Shown piece after piece: positions 8,483-17,672 of a stretch of DNA of 64,000 nucleotides; position 1 is the stretch's first letter, and every line of letters begins with the position of its first letter. The notes under the pieces are model-generated. The model worked only from the letters and a program-made list of their open reading frames with translations, searched no databases and had not been told where the DNA came from. The stretch comes from CAITWF01 sp038231575 (GTDB taxonomy: Bacteria; Verrucomicrobiota; Verrucomicrobiia; Opitutales; Opitutaceae). The position numbers and the translations under genes are program-made. The stretch covers positions 1 to 64,000 of the forward strand of contig JBBRLB010000005.1 of assembly GCA_038231575.1 (NCBI GenBank). The letters run 5' to 3'.

Positions 8483-10441
8483 TTATTTTTTCTTGTCTTC
8501 GTCGACAACCTCGAAGTCAGCGTCGACGACGTCGGCTTTCTTCTCGGTTTTCTTCGACGCACCGGCATTGGCCGCACCTTCGCTCGCAGCGGCGCCGGCT
8601 TCCGCCGTCGCGCCGGCGGCGCCGGCCGCCTGCGCGGCCTTGGCGGCTTCCGCGTAGAGTTCGGTTCCGAGCGCCGTCAGCTTCTCCATCGAAGCCTTCA
8701 TGCGATCGGCGTCGTTGCTCTCGAGGTCCTTCTTCGCTTCGGCGATGGCAGCCTCGATTTTGGATTTCTTCTCGGCGGGAAGTTTGTCGCCCGCGTCTTT
8801 CAGCGTCTTCTCGAGCTGATAAATGGAGGAATCGAGTTGGTTCTTCGTCTCGACCGCGTCTTTGCGCTTCTTGTCCTCGGCGGCATGAAGCTCGGCTTCC
8901 TTGGTCATCTTCTCGACCTCTTCCTTCGAAAGGCCGGACGAACCTTGGATGGTGATCTTCTGATCCTTGCCGGTGCCGAGATCTTTGGCGGAGACGTGAA
9001 GAATGCCGTTCGCATCGATGTCGAACGTGACTTCGATTTGCGGCGTGCCGCGCGCGGCGGGCGGGATGCCATCGAGCCGGAAGGTGCCGAGCACCTTGTT
9101 GTCGCGGGACATCGGGCGCTCGCCCTGGAGCACGACGATTTCGACGGACGGTTGATTGTCGCTGTAAGTCGAAAACGTCTGCGTCTTCTTCGAAGGGATG
9201 GTGGTGTTGCGCGGGATCATTGCCGTGGCGACCTGGCCGGCGGTCTCGATGCCGAGCGTGAGCGGCGTGACGTCGAGCAGGAGCACGTCGCGCACTTCAC
9301 CCTTGAGCACGCCACCCTGCACGGCTGCGCCGATGGCGACGACTTCGTCGGGATTGACGCCTTGGTGCGGCGGCTTGCCGCCGAGCTGCTTGGCGATGTC
9401 GACGACCTTCGGCATGCGCGTCATGCCGCCGACGAGCACGAGCTCGTCGATCTTGGCCGCCGTGAGATCGGCGTCCTTGAGACAGTTCTTAAACGGCTGG
9501 ATGCAGCGCTCGAAGAGCGACTCGCAGATTTGCTCCATCTTCGCGCGTGAGAGCTGCACGTTGAGATGCTTCGGGCCGGACGCGTCCGCCGTGATGAACG
9601 GCAGATTAATGTCCACCGCTTGCGTGGATGACAGCGCGATCTTGGCCTTCTCGGCCTCTTCCTTCAGGCGCTGGAGCGCCATCGGATCTTTGCGGAGGTC
9701 GATGCCGTTTTCTTTTTTGAAAGTGTCGACGAGCCAGCCGATCAAGGCGTCGTCCCAGTTGTCACCGCCGAGATGGGTGTCGCCGTTGGTCGCCTTTACT
9801 TCGAACACGCCGTCGCCGATTTCGAGCACCGACACGTCGAACGTGCCACCGCCCAAATCGAACACCGCGATTTTCTCGTCTTTCTTTTTATCAAGACCGT
9901 AGGCGAGCGACGCCGCCGTCGGCTCGTTAATGATGCGGAGCACCTCAAGGCCGGCGATTTTACCGGCGTCCTTGGTGGCCTGGCGCTGCGAATCGTTGAA
10001 ATACGCGGGGACCGTGATGACGGCCTGGGTGACTTTCTCCCCGAGGTAGGCCTCGGCATCGGCCTTCAGCTTGCCGAGCACGAACGCGGCGATTTGCTGC
10101 GGCGCGAATTGCTCGGTCTTGTCGCCCGCCTTCACCTCGATGTAAGCATCCCCGTTTTTGCCTTCGACCACTTTGAACGGCATGTTCTTCGCCTCGACGC
10201 TGACTTCGGAAAATTTCCGTCCAATTAGGCGCTTGGCCGAAAAGACGGTGTTACTCGGATTGGTCACGGCCTGGCGTTTCGCGGCCTGACCCACCAAGCG
10301 CTCACCGGTCTTGGTAAATGCGACGACGGACGGTGTGGTGCGCGCGCCTTCCGCGTTGGGAATCACCACGGGTTCTCCGCCTTCCATGACGGCCATGCAG
10401 GAGTTGGTGGTGCCTAAATCAATGCCTAGAATACGGCTCAT
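8483..10441 (-). CDS. dnaK: Molecular chaperone DnaK (Hsp70)
   Basis: Hsp70 chaperone of 652 residues. The nucleotide-binding domain starts MSRILGIDLGTTNSCMAVME and shows AVITVPAYFNDSQRQATKDA, IINEPTAASLAYGLDKK, AVFDLGGGTFDVS and LVGGMTRMPKV. The linker leads to VLLLDVTPLTLGIETAGQVA and a substrate domain, and the tail ends VDADFEVVDEDKKK. It is placed upstream of groES-groEL in the same direction, without dnaJ or grpE beside it. A GGAGG sequence sits about 25 bases upstream of the start, too far to be an ordinary ribosome site. Confidence 0.98.
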   Translation of the reverse strand: MSRILGIDLGTTNSCMAVMEGGEPVVIPNAEGARTTPSVVAFTKTGERLVGQAAKRQAVTNPSNTVFSAKRLIGRKFSEVSVEAKNMPFKVVEGKNGDAYIEVKAGDKTEQFAPQQIAAFVLGKLKADAEAYLGEKVTQAVITVPAYFNDSQRQATKDAGKIAGLEVLRIINEPTAASLAYGLDKKKDEKIAVFDLGGGTFDVSVLEIGDGVFEVKATNGDTHLGGDNWDDALIGWLVDTFKKENGIDLRKDPMALQRLKEEAEKAKIALSSTQAVDINLPFITADASGPKHLNVQLSRAKMEQICESLFERCIQPFKNCLKDADLTAAKIDELVLVGGMTRMPKVVDIAKQLGGKPPHQGVNPDEVVAIGAAVQGGVLKGEVRDVLLLDVTPLTLGIETAGQVATAMIPRNTTIPSKKTQTFSTYSDNQPSVEIVVLQGERPMSRDNKVLGTFRLDGIPPAARGTPQIEVTFDIDANGILHVSAKDLGTGKDQKITIQGSSGLSKEEVEKMTKEAELHAAEDKKRKDAVETKNQLDSSIYQLEKTLKDAGDKLPAEKKSKIEAAIAEAKKDLESNDADRMKASMEKLTALGTELYAEAAKAAQAAGAAGATAEAGAAASEGAANAGASKKTEKKADVVDADFEVVDEDKKK

Positions 10442-10615
10442 GCCGCCGTCATTGCAGTGAATGTGCCTCCCACCTGAAAGGAGATGTTATTCCATGATAA
10501 CCAGCCTTTAGAAATTTTACCGAAGGCAGTTCACGCGCGCCGAAACCTTCGCAATCACGCCATGCTGTCCCACTTTTGGCGCATCCGAGACGGATCGCCC
10601 GCACCTTTGTCACAG

Positions 10616-10643
10616 TTGAACTTCGGCGCGGGTCGGTTAGATT
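10616..10643 (+). promoter_or_regulatory. Possible sigma-70-like promoter
   Basis: TTGAAC at 10616-10621 and TAGATT at 10638-10643 are separated by 16 bases. The -10-like element ends only 7 bases before the ATG at 10651, so, if real, the transcript would be nearly leaderless. The match is approximate and in GC-rich DNA, hence low confidence. Confidence 0.3.
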
Positions 10644-10650
10644 CAGCGCT

Positions 10651-11334
10651 ATGGAAATGGAAATCACGCTGCCCGATGAAGTGCCGGTCATGACTCTGCC
10701 GGACGTCGCGTTTTTTCCGCAAGCCTTGATGCCGCTCCACATCTTTGAGCCCCGCTACCGCCAAATGCTCGGTGACGTGCTCGCGACCAACCGCCTTTTC
10801 GCCGTCGCGGGTTTAGACCCGCGCAATCTCAGCGACCTGGGCGGCATGGAGCCTTGCCATCGTGTCGCGAGCGTGGGGATCGTTCGCGCTTGCCAGAAAA
10901 ACGAAAACGGGACCTCCAACCTTCTGCTCCAAGGCCTGTGCCGCGTGGCGGTCGCCGGCATCGTCACCGATGAACCCTACCGGCGCATCCGGGTGCGAGC
11001 GCTCGCCAGCGAGCCCGGTGCCACCTCGGGCGAAAACGAAATCCTCCGGCGCGATCTCGCGCGCCTCATCGGCCTCAAGCTCAAACTGGCCGCCGTGGGC
11101 CACAGCGACATGACCGCATTCCTCAAGACCGTCGATGATCCGGAGGCGTTCGTCGACCTCGCGGCCTTTAGCCTCTGCGAGAACACCGCGATGAAACAAA
11201 AATTACTCGAAACCCTCGACGTGCACCGCCGGCTCGAACTTTTCAGCCAACATATCCGCGCCGAGATCGCCGGCCTCAAATTGCACCGCAAGCTGCAGGG
11301 CCGGCTCCCGGACGATCAGATTTCCGACAATTGA
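10651..11334 (+). CDS. Lon N-terminal (substrate-binding) domain protein
   Basis: 227-residue protein made only of the LON substrate-recognition domain, with no AAA+ or protease part. It opens MEMEITLPDEVPVMTLPDVAFFPQ and continues LMPLHIFEPRYRQMLGDVLA, typical of the PUA-like Lon N-domain; an alpha-helical half follows. The start at 10651 is preferred because residues upstream in the same frame are not conserved; 10657 is also possible. It is divergent from dnaK, which fits a protein-quality-control role, but stand-alone LON-domain proteins have no firmly known activity. Confidence 0.85.
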   Translation: MEMEITLPDEVPVMTLPDVAFFPQALMPLHIFEPRYRQMLGDVLATNRLFAVAGLDPRNLSDLGGMEPCHRVASVGIVRACQKNENGTSNLLLQGLCRVAVAGIVTDEPYRRIRVRALASEPGATSGENEILRRDLARLIGLKLKLAAVGHSDMTAFLKTVDDPEAFVDLAAFSLCENTAMKQKLLETLDVHRRLELFSQHIRAEIAGLKLHRKLQGRLPDDQISDN

Positions 11335-11386
11335 GCGCCGGCGTGCTGCCGGGGCGGAGGCAACGCTGCTACCGATCGCGTGGCGT

Positions 11387-12394
11387 TCACTGCGAACGCC
11401 AGCGATAGCCGAAGCCGAGCAGGAAAATATCGGCGTCCCGATTATAGCTGCTCGTCACGCGGTCGAACACGAGACGCGCGGTCCAGTGTTCGGAGAGTCG
11501 CGTCGAGAAAGTGAGTGATGCCAGCGGCGCGATGGCGGCGGGGTTTTTCTTCCCGGCGGTCGCGGGGTGCTTGTGATCGAGATAGATGTAGGGACCGAGA
11601 CCGGCACCCACCGCGATGCGCTGGTTGAAGAAGGTGTTCACCGCCCACAGTTGCGTGGCGATGCCGCTGCGGCGGATGATTTTTGGGTCGCCCTCGTAGA
11701 TGGCGGTCGCCGTCCAGTCGAGATGTGGCAGGAGGCCGCGGCGATATTCGCCCGCGTAGGCCCGTGCGCTTTCGCTGAAAAATGTATTCACCACACTCTG
11801 GCCGCCAAAGAGCGTCAGCTCGTTTTCGGTCACGTAGGAATATTCTTCCGGTGCATCGCCGAGTTTGCCCGTCGTCGGCCGTTTCTCCTGACCAAACCAA
11901 AGCCCCGCGCCCACCGTCATGGTGTTCACGTTGATTTGATGGTTCGGGGTAATGCGGTTGAACATGACCCGATAGAAGACCCGGCCGGAAAGATAACCCG
12001 TCGCCGCGAGACTGTAGATCGGCGCGGTGCCGTGGACATTCTGGGTGTCGCCATTGGGCAACGGCTGCGTATCGAAAAAATAGTAGCCGCCGAGGCCGAA
12101 CGAGACCGACAGGCGATCTTTGAACAGTGGCAGGCTGGCCCAGGCCTCCCACGCCGTGCCGTCGCGATGATGCCGGCGGAGATGCCCTTCGTTGATGTAG
12201 GCGATCGAGCCGGCGAAGTTGCGGTAGAAATCCTGGCGATAATCGACTTGATAGGTGTAAGTCGACCGTTCCGAACGGGTCGCGGGCAGCACGCCGCCAA
12301 GGAGGGTCAGCTCCTGGGCAGGAAGGTTGAGCCCGGCGCACAGCAGCGCGAGCGCGGGTAATTTCCAATTCAAATTCAGACGAAAGCAGTTCAT
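11387..12394 (-). CDS. Predicted outer-membrane beta-barrel protein, unknown function
   Basis: 335 residues with a signal peptide (hydrophobic LPALALLCAGLNLPAQ, cleavage near residue 27). The mature part is rich in alternating aromatic/hydrophobic strands such as YTYQVDYRQDFYRNFAGSIAY and LVFDRVTSSYNRDADIFLLGFGYRW. I do not recognise a named family; it resembles acyloxyacyl-hydrolase/PagP-like or generic OmpA-type barrels only in style. It is divergent from the PAS kinase gene. A GG-N6-CCCCAT motif pointing toward this gene lies 67 bases upstream of its start. Confidence 0.75.
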   Translation of the reverse strand: MNCFRLNLNWKLPALALLCAGLNLPAQELTLLGGVLPATRSERSTYTYQVDYRQDFYRNFAGSIAYINEGHLRRHHRDGTAWEAWASLPLFKDRLSVSFGLGGYYFFDTQPLPNGDTQNVHGTAPIYSLAATGYLSGRVFYRVMFNRITPNHQINVNTMTVGAGLWFGQEKRPTTGKLGDAPEEYSYVTENELTLFGGQSVVNTFFSESARAYAGEYRRGLLPHLDWTATAIYEGDPKIIRRSGIATQLWAVNTFFNQRIAVGAGLGPYIYLDHKHPATAGKKNPAAIAPLASLTFSTRLSEHWTARLVFDRVTSSYNRDADIFLLGFGYRWRSQ

Positions 12395-12460
12395 GGTAGT
12401 GAGAGCGACGGGCAGTTACGAATCAAGTGACGCTAGACTAAACGTCGCACCGCGGGGCTG

Positions 12461-12476
12461 ATATGGGGTCTAGCCC
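12461..12476 (-). promoter_or_regulatory. GG-N6-CCCCAT motif copy
   Basis: On the minus strand this reads GGGCTAGACCCCATAT, pointing to the outer-membrane protein gene that starts at 12394. It is one of nine intergenic copies in the window (see findings). Confidence 0.4.
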
Positions 12477-12578
12477 TGCCACGAAAACCGCGCTCCGATG
12501 GGTTGCTCACCTAATAGCGAACGCCGCCACCGTGGCGTAGTATCGCGGAGTCCAAATTTCGCGCCGCCGAAAATCTTC

Positions 12579-13769
12579 ATGCCCACGATCGCTTTACCTG
12601 CTTCGGAACTCCGCTATCGCCGCCTCTTCGAGACGGCGCACGACGGCATCTTAATCCTGGATCCGACGACGCGAAAAATCATCGACGTGAATCCCTCTTT
12701 GACTGAATTCCTCGGCTACGATCGGGTAGAGATCCTCGGCAGGGAGCTGTTCGAAATCGGCCTCCTCAAGGATGAAGCGGCCAGCCAGGCGGCCTTCCGC
12801 GCGCTGCAGACGACAGGTAGCATTCGCTACGAGGATTTGCCGCTCCAAACCAAGGACGGGAGACGGGTGGAGGTGGAGTTCGTCAGCAATCTCTACGAGG
12901 AAGGCGATCAGCAGATCATCCAGTGCAACATCCGGGACATCACGGTGCGAAAAAAGAACGACGACGCACTGAGCGACGCCAAGGACAAGCGGGTGCAGCG
13001 CACGCTCGAGCTGGAAACCCTCGTCGGATTGCGCACGGCGGAACTCCTGCTCAGTAACGCGCAGTTGGAGACGTTTGTTTACTCCATCGCGCATGACCTG
13101 CGCGCGCCGTTACGGGCCATGCAGGGGTTTTCCCAACTTCTCGTGCAGGATCACGCGAAGCAGTTGAGCCAGACGGGGCAGGACTACGCCAATTTCATCA
13201 ACACCGCTGCGCAGACGATGGATCAATTGCTGTCGGACTTGCTGGCCTTCAGCCAAATCAGCCAGCAAAAAATCGAGCTGACGCCAGTGGCCTTGGGCCG
13301 CGCCGTCGAAAATGCCCTGGCCGCGTGCGAGACGGAAATCCGCGCCAGCCATGCCATCATCGAAGTCGTCGCGCCCTGGCCGGCCGTGCAGGCCCATGAG
13401 GCCACCCTGCGACAAGTGCTGATCAATCTGATCAGCAACGCGGTGAAATTCGTGGCGGCCAAGACACCGCGGGTGCGGCTGCGGGCCGAGGACCGGCCGG
13501 GCGGTTACGTCCGCGTGTGGGTGGAGGACAATGGCATCGGGATCCCAGCCGAATTTCAGGAAAAAATCTTCAACGTCTTCCAACGCCTGCACACCACGGA
13601 ATACGCCGGCACCGGCATCGGGCTCGCGATCGTGCAGAAAGGCGCGGAGCGCATGGGCGGGATGGCCGGCCTCGAGTCGGCGCCGCGGCTGGGTAGCAAA
13701 TTTTGGATCGAACTGGCGCGCGCCCCAGCGGACGCCGTCATCCCTCCGCCAACCAAAGGAACCCCATGA
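12579..13769 (+). CDS. PAS-domain sensor histidine kinase
   Basis: 396-residue soluble kinase. A PAS domain occupies about residues 10-125 (LRYRRLFETAHDGILILDP, ending NIRDITVRKK). A short coiled coil follows. Then come HisKA with the phospho-accepting H172 in YSIAHDLRAPLRAMQGFSQL, and an HATPase with VLINLISNAVKF, VEDNGIGIP and GTGIGLAIVQKGAERMGG. No membrane segment is seen. The architecture is that of phytochrome-like kinases minus the chromophore module. The start at 12579 gives a natural PAS N-terminus; the frame is open back to 12498. It is coupled by ATGA overlap to the receiver gene, so the two act as a pair. Confidence 0.9.
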   Translation: MPTIALPASELRYRRLFETAHDGILILDPTTRKIIDVNPSLTEFLGYDRVEILGRELFEIGLLKDEAASQAAFRALQTTGSIRYEDLPLQTKDGRRVEVEFVSNLYEEGDQQIIQCNIRDITVRKKNDDALSDAKDKRVQRTLELETLVGLRTAELLLSNAQLETFVYSIAHDLRAPLRAMQGFSQLLVQDHAKQLSQTGQDYANFINTAAQTMDQLLSDLLAFSQISQQKIELTPVALGRAVENALAACETEIRASHAIIEVVAPWPAVQAHEATLRQVLINLISNAVKFVAAKTPRVRLRAEDRPGGYVRVWVEDNGIGIPAEFQEKIFNVFQRLHTTEYAGTGIGLAIVQKGAERMGGMAGLESAPRLGSKFWIELARAPADAVIPPPTKGTP

Positions 13770-14272
13770 TGATCGAAGATCCCATCGTCCTGCTCGTGGA
13801 CGACAGCAAAAACGACGCAATGCTCATGCGCACCGTGTTCGAACGCGCCGGATTTGTGCAGCCGATGCGCTTCGCCGTCGATGGCGATGACGCGATCGCC
13901 TACCTGCGCGGCGACGGCCGCTACGGCGACCGGAAACTTTTCCCGCTGCCAACCACCGTGCTACTCGACTTGAATATGCCCCGCAAAAACGGCTTCGAGG
14001 TGCTGGATTGGATTCGCCACCAACCCGCTTTGCGCCGCCTGCGCGTCTATATCTTGAGCGCATCCAGCCGGGCGCAGGACATCGAGCGCGCTTATGATCT
14101 CGGGGCAAATTCTTATCTGGTGAAACCGGGCAACCTGGACGGCCTGCTGGAGATGGCCAAATGTCTCGTCGCCTGGCTCCGCATCAGCCATTTCGCGCCC
14201 GTCGCCGAAGCGAGCAACAGCAGCGTGCCGTTCCTCATTACCTCGGTAGAGCGATCCACGGCCATGGCTTGA
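13766..14272 (+). CDS. Single-domain response regulator, Rcp1-like
   Basis: 168 residues made of one receiver domain: acidic pocket VDDSKND (about 11-17), phospho-acceptor D68 in LLDLNMPRKNGFEVL, conserved serine in YILSASS, and lysine in SYLVKPG. It ends in a short unconserved tail and has no output domain. The start ATG overlaps the kinase stop by 4 bases. Rcp1-type regulators usually pair with PAS or phytochrome kinases and relay phosphate to other proteins. It closely resembles the receiver at 39834-40340. Confidence 0.9.
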   Translation: MMIEDPIVLLVDDSKNDAMLMRTVFERAGFVQPMRFAVDGDDAIAYLRGDGRYGDRKLFPLPTTVLLDLNMPRKNGFEVLDWIRHQPALRRLRVYILSASSRAQDIERAYDLGANSYLVKPGNLDGLLEMAKCLVAWLRISHFAPVAEASNSSVPFLITSVERSTAMA

Positions 14273-14331
14273 AGCCGAAGCGACGGCTGGGTCGAAATCC
14301 GAATCGATCGGCCGCCCATTTAAAAGCAAAC

Positions 14332-14365
14332 AAGGCCCGCCGCGATTTTCGCGACGGGCCTTTTC
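14332..14365. terminator. Bidirectional intrinsic terminator between converging genes
   Basis: Stem AAGGCCCG-C-CGCGA, loop TTT, then TCGCG-A-CGGGCCTT followed by TTT. It has 13 pairs with one mismatch. It sits between the receiver gene (ends 14272, plus strand) and the NHL gene (ends 14387, minus strand). Confidence 0.85.
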
Positions 14366-14386
14366 GGGTAAATTAATTCAGACCGA

Positions 14387-15185
14387 TCAGCGCATCTCGT
14401 AGACTTCGATGAGGGCCACGCCGGTGGTGTTGTTCGCACCGCTGACTTGCACGGTGTAAGCGCCCGGCGCCAGGGTCACCAGCATCGCCGAGTCCGCCGA
14501 ATTCGCCGGAAGTTGAAAGGCCCCGACGCGCGAGAATGCCGCGACGAGGGCGGCGCCACCGCCCCACCCTGAGTTCGTGGCGACCGCCACATTATTGGAA
14601 TCGACCAGCGTGATTTGCGGGGTCACGAGCACGCCGCCGACCGAGAACTGCGTCAGCGCCGGGCCGATGCCGCGAATGAGCAGCGTGTCGGTGCCGTTGC
14701 CGCCAATGACGAAGCCGGCGGCGAGCACACTGGCGCCCGTGCCGGAAAACGCGCGGGCGGAAACGTTAATCAGCCGCGTGGCCGGCGTGCCGGGGTCGGC
14801 GTCGTAAACTTCCGCGAGCGCAATGCCCGTCGTGCTGGCGGCCCCGCTAATGATCGCGCTGTAGGTGGTGTTGGAGGCGAGGGATTGGAAAACCGCGGCG
14901 TCAGCCGAATTGGACGGCAACGCGAACGCGCCGACCGAAGCGAAGGCGTTGGCGAGCACCACGCCGCCGCCCCAGCCCGCGTTCGCGCTGATCTGCGTGT
15001 TGGCACTATTGAAGAGCCCGAGTTGCGGCGCGCTGAGCACGCCGCTGACGTTGAAGACTGCCAGCGTCGGACCAATGCCGCGAACCAGCAGTTGCTTTGA
15101 ACCCACTCCGCTGAGGCCGAAGCCCACCGCCACGATGCTGTCACCCGTGCCGACGAATGTGCGGACCGAGACGTTAATCAGGCGC
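14387..15185 (-). repeat. Two tandem C-terminal domains in the NHL protein
   Basis: Each unit is roughly 400 bases and encodes RLINVS, LLVRGIGP or LLIRGIGP, NAGWGGG or NSGWGGG, VGAFALPSNSADA or VGAFQLPANSADS, and a closing EVY. The two copies are clearly homologous but diverged, which points to an old duplication. Confidence 0.8.
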
Positions 15186-17593
15186 GCGGTGCCGGTCGGT
15201 CCCGTGCCCACCACGACCTCGCTGACCGTGAGCGTGGCCGTGCCGCTGATGCTCGAGCCCGCGGCGTTGGTGAGGAGCGCGCGGTAGCGGCTGCCGTTCA
15301 TGACGGTGGTGATGTTCGTGACCCCGAGCATCGTCGTGGTCGCCCCGCTATAACTTGAATTGTTGCTGAGGTTGTTCCACGTCGCTCCGCCGTCGGTAGA
15401 GAGCTGCCATTGATAGGTCGTCGCTGCCAAGGCTGTGCCCAACGTGAAGCTCGCGCTCTGGCCCGAGGCCACCGTCGCGTTCGCGATTGGGGTTCCCGAG
15501 GGCGGCGAGGCGACAAAGAGGCCCTTGGAAACGGACTGGTTGTCGCCGTCGGCGACATAAAGATTCCCCGCGCTGTCCGTCGCGATCCCCTGGGGATAAT
15601 AGAAGCGGGCGTTCGCCCCGCTGACCGTGGTGACGGCGCCGGCGGAGGTGATTTTGCGCACGGCGCGATTATAGGTGTCAGCCACGAAAACATTTCCGCC
15701 GCCATCCACGGCCACGCCGTAGGGCTGGTTGAAGCGCGCGGTCGTGCCGACGCCGTCGGCCAACCCCGCCTGACCCGCGAGGCCCGCGAGCGTCGTCACC
15801 GTGCCCGCCGCGGTGATCTTGCGAATCGTCGCGTTGAAGAAATCCGCGACAAACACATTCCCCGCGCTGTCGACCGCAACCGCATAGGGGCCGGTAAAAC
15901 GCGCACTGCCGCCGGGGCCGTCGACGCTGCCGTTTTGTCCTGCCACGCCCGCGATCGTGGTGACGACGGCGGCGGGGGTGATTTTACGCACCGTGCTGTT
16001 GTTGGTGTCGGCGACATAAACATTGCCGGCGCTGTCGACCGCGATGCCTTGGGGGGAGTTGAAGCGCGCAATGGCGCCCGTGCCATCGGTGCTGCCGGCC
16101 ACGCCGGAGAAGCCCGCGAACGTCGATACGACGCCCGCGGAGGTGATCTTGCGGATCGAAGTGTTGCCGGCATCGGCCACGTAAACATTGCCGCTGCCAT
16201 CGACCGCGACACCTGTCGGGCCGTTAAACCGCGCCACGCCACCGGCGCCATCGGCACTGCCGGAAATCCCGGCGGCGCCCGCGAGCGTCGTGACACTGCC
16301 CGCGGAATTCATTTTGCGAATCGTGTGATTGTTATGGTCGGCGATATAGAGATTGCCCGCCCCATCGATCGCCACGCCGCCGGGATACGCGAAAAGCGCG
16401 GCGGAGCCCGCACCATCAGCGACGCCCGACAATCCCGTCGCGCCCGCCAGCGTGCTCACCACGCCGGCCGCCGTGATGGCGCGAAGCGTGTGATTGCCGG
16501 TGTCGGCCACGTAGACCAGGCCCGCGCCGGTCACCGCGATGCCGCCCGCATAAAAAAATTGTGCCGCCGCCCCCGTCCCATCCGCGCGTCCGATCACGGT
16601 CGGCGATCCGGCGAGCGTCGAAACCGTTCCACTCGTGTTGATCTTGCGGACGGTCTGGTTGGACGTGTCGACGACGTAAACATTGCCGGCCGCGTCGACT
16701 GACACCGCCGACGGATGATCGAATCGCGCCACGCTGCTCGGGCCATCGCCGCTGCCGGTGAGGCCGCCGCTGCCCGCGAACGTGGTGACCGTTCCGCCCG
16801 AATTAATTTTGCGAATCGTGCTGTTGCCGTTGTCGGCGACATAAACGTTGCCCACCGAATCGACCGCCAGGCCGAACGGATAGTTGAACAACGCGGCGCT
16901 GCCCGTGCCGTCGGCGATGCCCGTCTGGGCCGCGACGCCCGCAAACGTCGTCACGACACCGGTCGGAGAAATTTTGCGAATCGTGCTGTTGTTGGTGTCG
17001 CCGACATACACCGTGCCCGCGCCATCGACCGTGATGCCTTGCGGAAAACTGAACTGCGCCGCAGTGCCCGTGCCATCGAGGCTGCCCGACACACCGCTGC
17101 CCGCCAGCGTCGTGACCGCGCCGCCGGCGGTGATCTTGCGGACATTGTGATTGCCGATGTCGGTCACGTAAACGTTGCCCGTGGCATCCACCGCCACAGC
17201 GAACGGATAAGCAAAGCGCGCCCCGGTGCCCGTGCCGTCGGCGTTCCCACTCAAGCCCGAACTGCCGGCGAGCGTGGTGACGGTGCCACCCGCACTGACT
17301 TTGCGCACGGTGTGATCGCCGCCATCGGCCACGTAAATGTTGCCCGCGGCATCCACCGTGACGCCGGTGGGATTGAGCAGGCGCGCGTTGGTGCCGGTGC
17401 CGTCGACATGGTCGAGCACGGCGGCATTTCCGACCAAGGGAGCGAAAACATAGGTGTCCGCACGCGTGAGGCTGGTCGCGATAAAATTCATCGCCACGGC
17501 CGCGGCCAAATATCCCGCGAATCGTTTCAGTGATCGCGCTGGCTTGGCCGGCACGTTTACCAGCACGTTATTTTTATACATAGGTGAGACCAT
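14387..17593 (-). CDS. Large secreted NHL-repeat protein
   Basis: 1068 residues. A long N-region signal sequence (LAAAVAMNFIATSLTRA, cleavage near residue 46) is followed by about 12 NHL repeats of roughly 55 residues. Each follows the pattern GTGxxARFxxPxGVAVDxxGNVYVADxxNxTIRKIxxxGxVTTLAG and together they form one or two beta-propellers (residues about 50-700). An Ig-like segment follows (YQWQLSTDGGATWNNLS). Two tandem copies of a domain of roughly 130 residues close the protein; each begins RLINVS.R.F.GTG and ends VALIEVYEMR or IALAEVYDAD. This paired C-terminal module is common in large secreted verrucomicrobial proteins. A cell-surface or secreted binding role is inferred; there is no catalytic motif. 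An alternative start is the ATG at 17581 (MYKNNVLVN). Confidence 0.88.
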   Translation of the reverse strand: MVSPMYKNNVLVNVPAKPARSLKRFAGYLAAAVAMNFIATSLTRADTYVFAPLVGNAAVLDHVDGTGTNARLLNPTGVTVDAAGNIYVADGGDHTVRKVSAGGTVTTLAGSSGLSGNADGTGTGARFAYPFAVAVDATGNVYVTDIGNHNVRKITAGGAVTTLAGSGVSGSLDGTGTAAQFSFPQGITVDGAGTVYVGDTNNSTIRKISPTGVVTTFAGVAAQTGIADGTGSAALFNYPFGLAVDSVGNVYVADNGNSTIRKINSGGTVTTFAGSGGLTGSGDGPSSVARFDHPSAVSVDAAGNVYVVDTSNQTVRKINTSGTVSTLAGSPTVIGRADGTGAAAQFFYAGGIAVTGAGLVYVADTGNHTLRAITAAGVVSTLAGATGLSGVADGAGSAALFAYPGGVAIDGAGNLYIADHNNHTIRKMNSAGSVTTLAGAAGISGSADGAGGVARFNGPTGVAVDGSGNVYVADAGNTSIRKITSAGVVSTFAGFSGVAGSTDGTGAIARFNSPQGIAVDSAGNVYVADTNNSTVRKITPAAVVTTIAGVAGQNGSVDGPGGSARFTGPYAVAVDSAGNVFVADFFNATIRKITAAGTVTTLAGLAGQAGLADGVGTTARFNQPYGVAVDGGGNVFVADTYNRAVRKITSAGAVTTVSGANARFYYPQGIATDSAGNLYVADGDNQSVSKGLFVASPPSGTPIANATVASGQSASFTLGTALAATTYQWQLSTDGGATWNNLSNNSSYSGATTTMLGVTNITTVMNGSRYRALLTNAAGSSISGTATLTVSEVVVGTGPTGTARLINVSVRTFVGTGDSIVAVGFGLSGVGSKQLLVRGIGPTLAVFNVSGVLSAPQLGLFNSANTQISANAGWGGGVVLANAFASVGAFALPSNSADAAVFQSLASNTTYSAIISGAASTTGIALAEVYDADPGTPATRLINVSARAFSGTGASVLAAGFVIGGNGTDTLLIRGIGPALTQFSVGGVLVTPQITLVDSNNVAVATNSGWGGGAALVAAFSRVGAFQLPANSADSAMLVTLAPGAYTVQVSGANNTTGVALIEVYEMR
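15535..17425 (-). repeat. Array of about 12 NHL repeat units (about 165 bases each)
   Basis: Successive units share GNVYVADTGNHTIRKI-like cores and VTTLAG spacers. The unit nearest the Ig-like domain is shortened. The DNA is visibly repetitive, so copy number could vary between strains. Confidence 0.85.
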
Positions 17594-17672
17594 AGGTTGA
17601 GGGGTTGGAGGCCTCGCCCGCCCCCAGGTTGCTGGGGTGAACAGCTAACCCCGCGCTCCACCCCACCGGGAC

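Noticed and set aside
10442..10650. CIRCE or sigma-32 promoter for dnaK
   Set aside because: I looked for a TTAGCACTC/GAGTGCTAA dyad and for CTTGAA plus CCCCAT on the minus strand and found neither.
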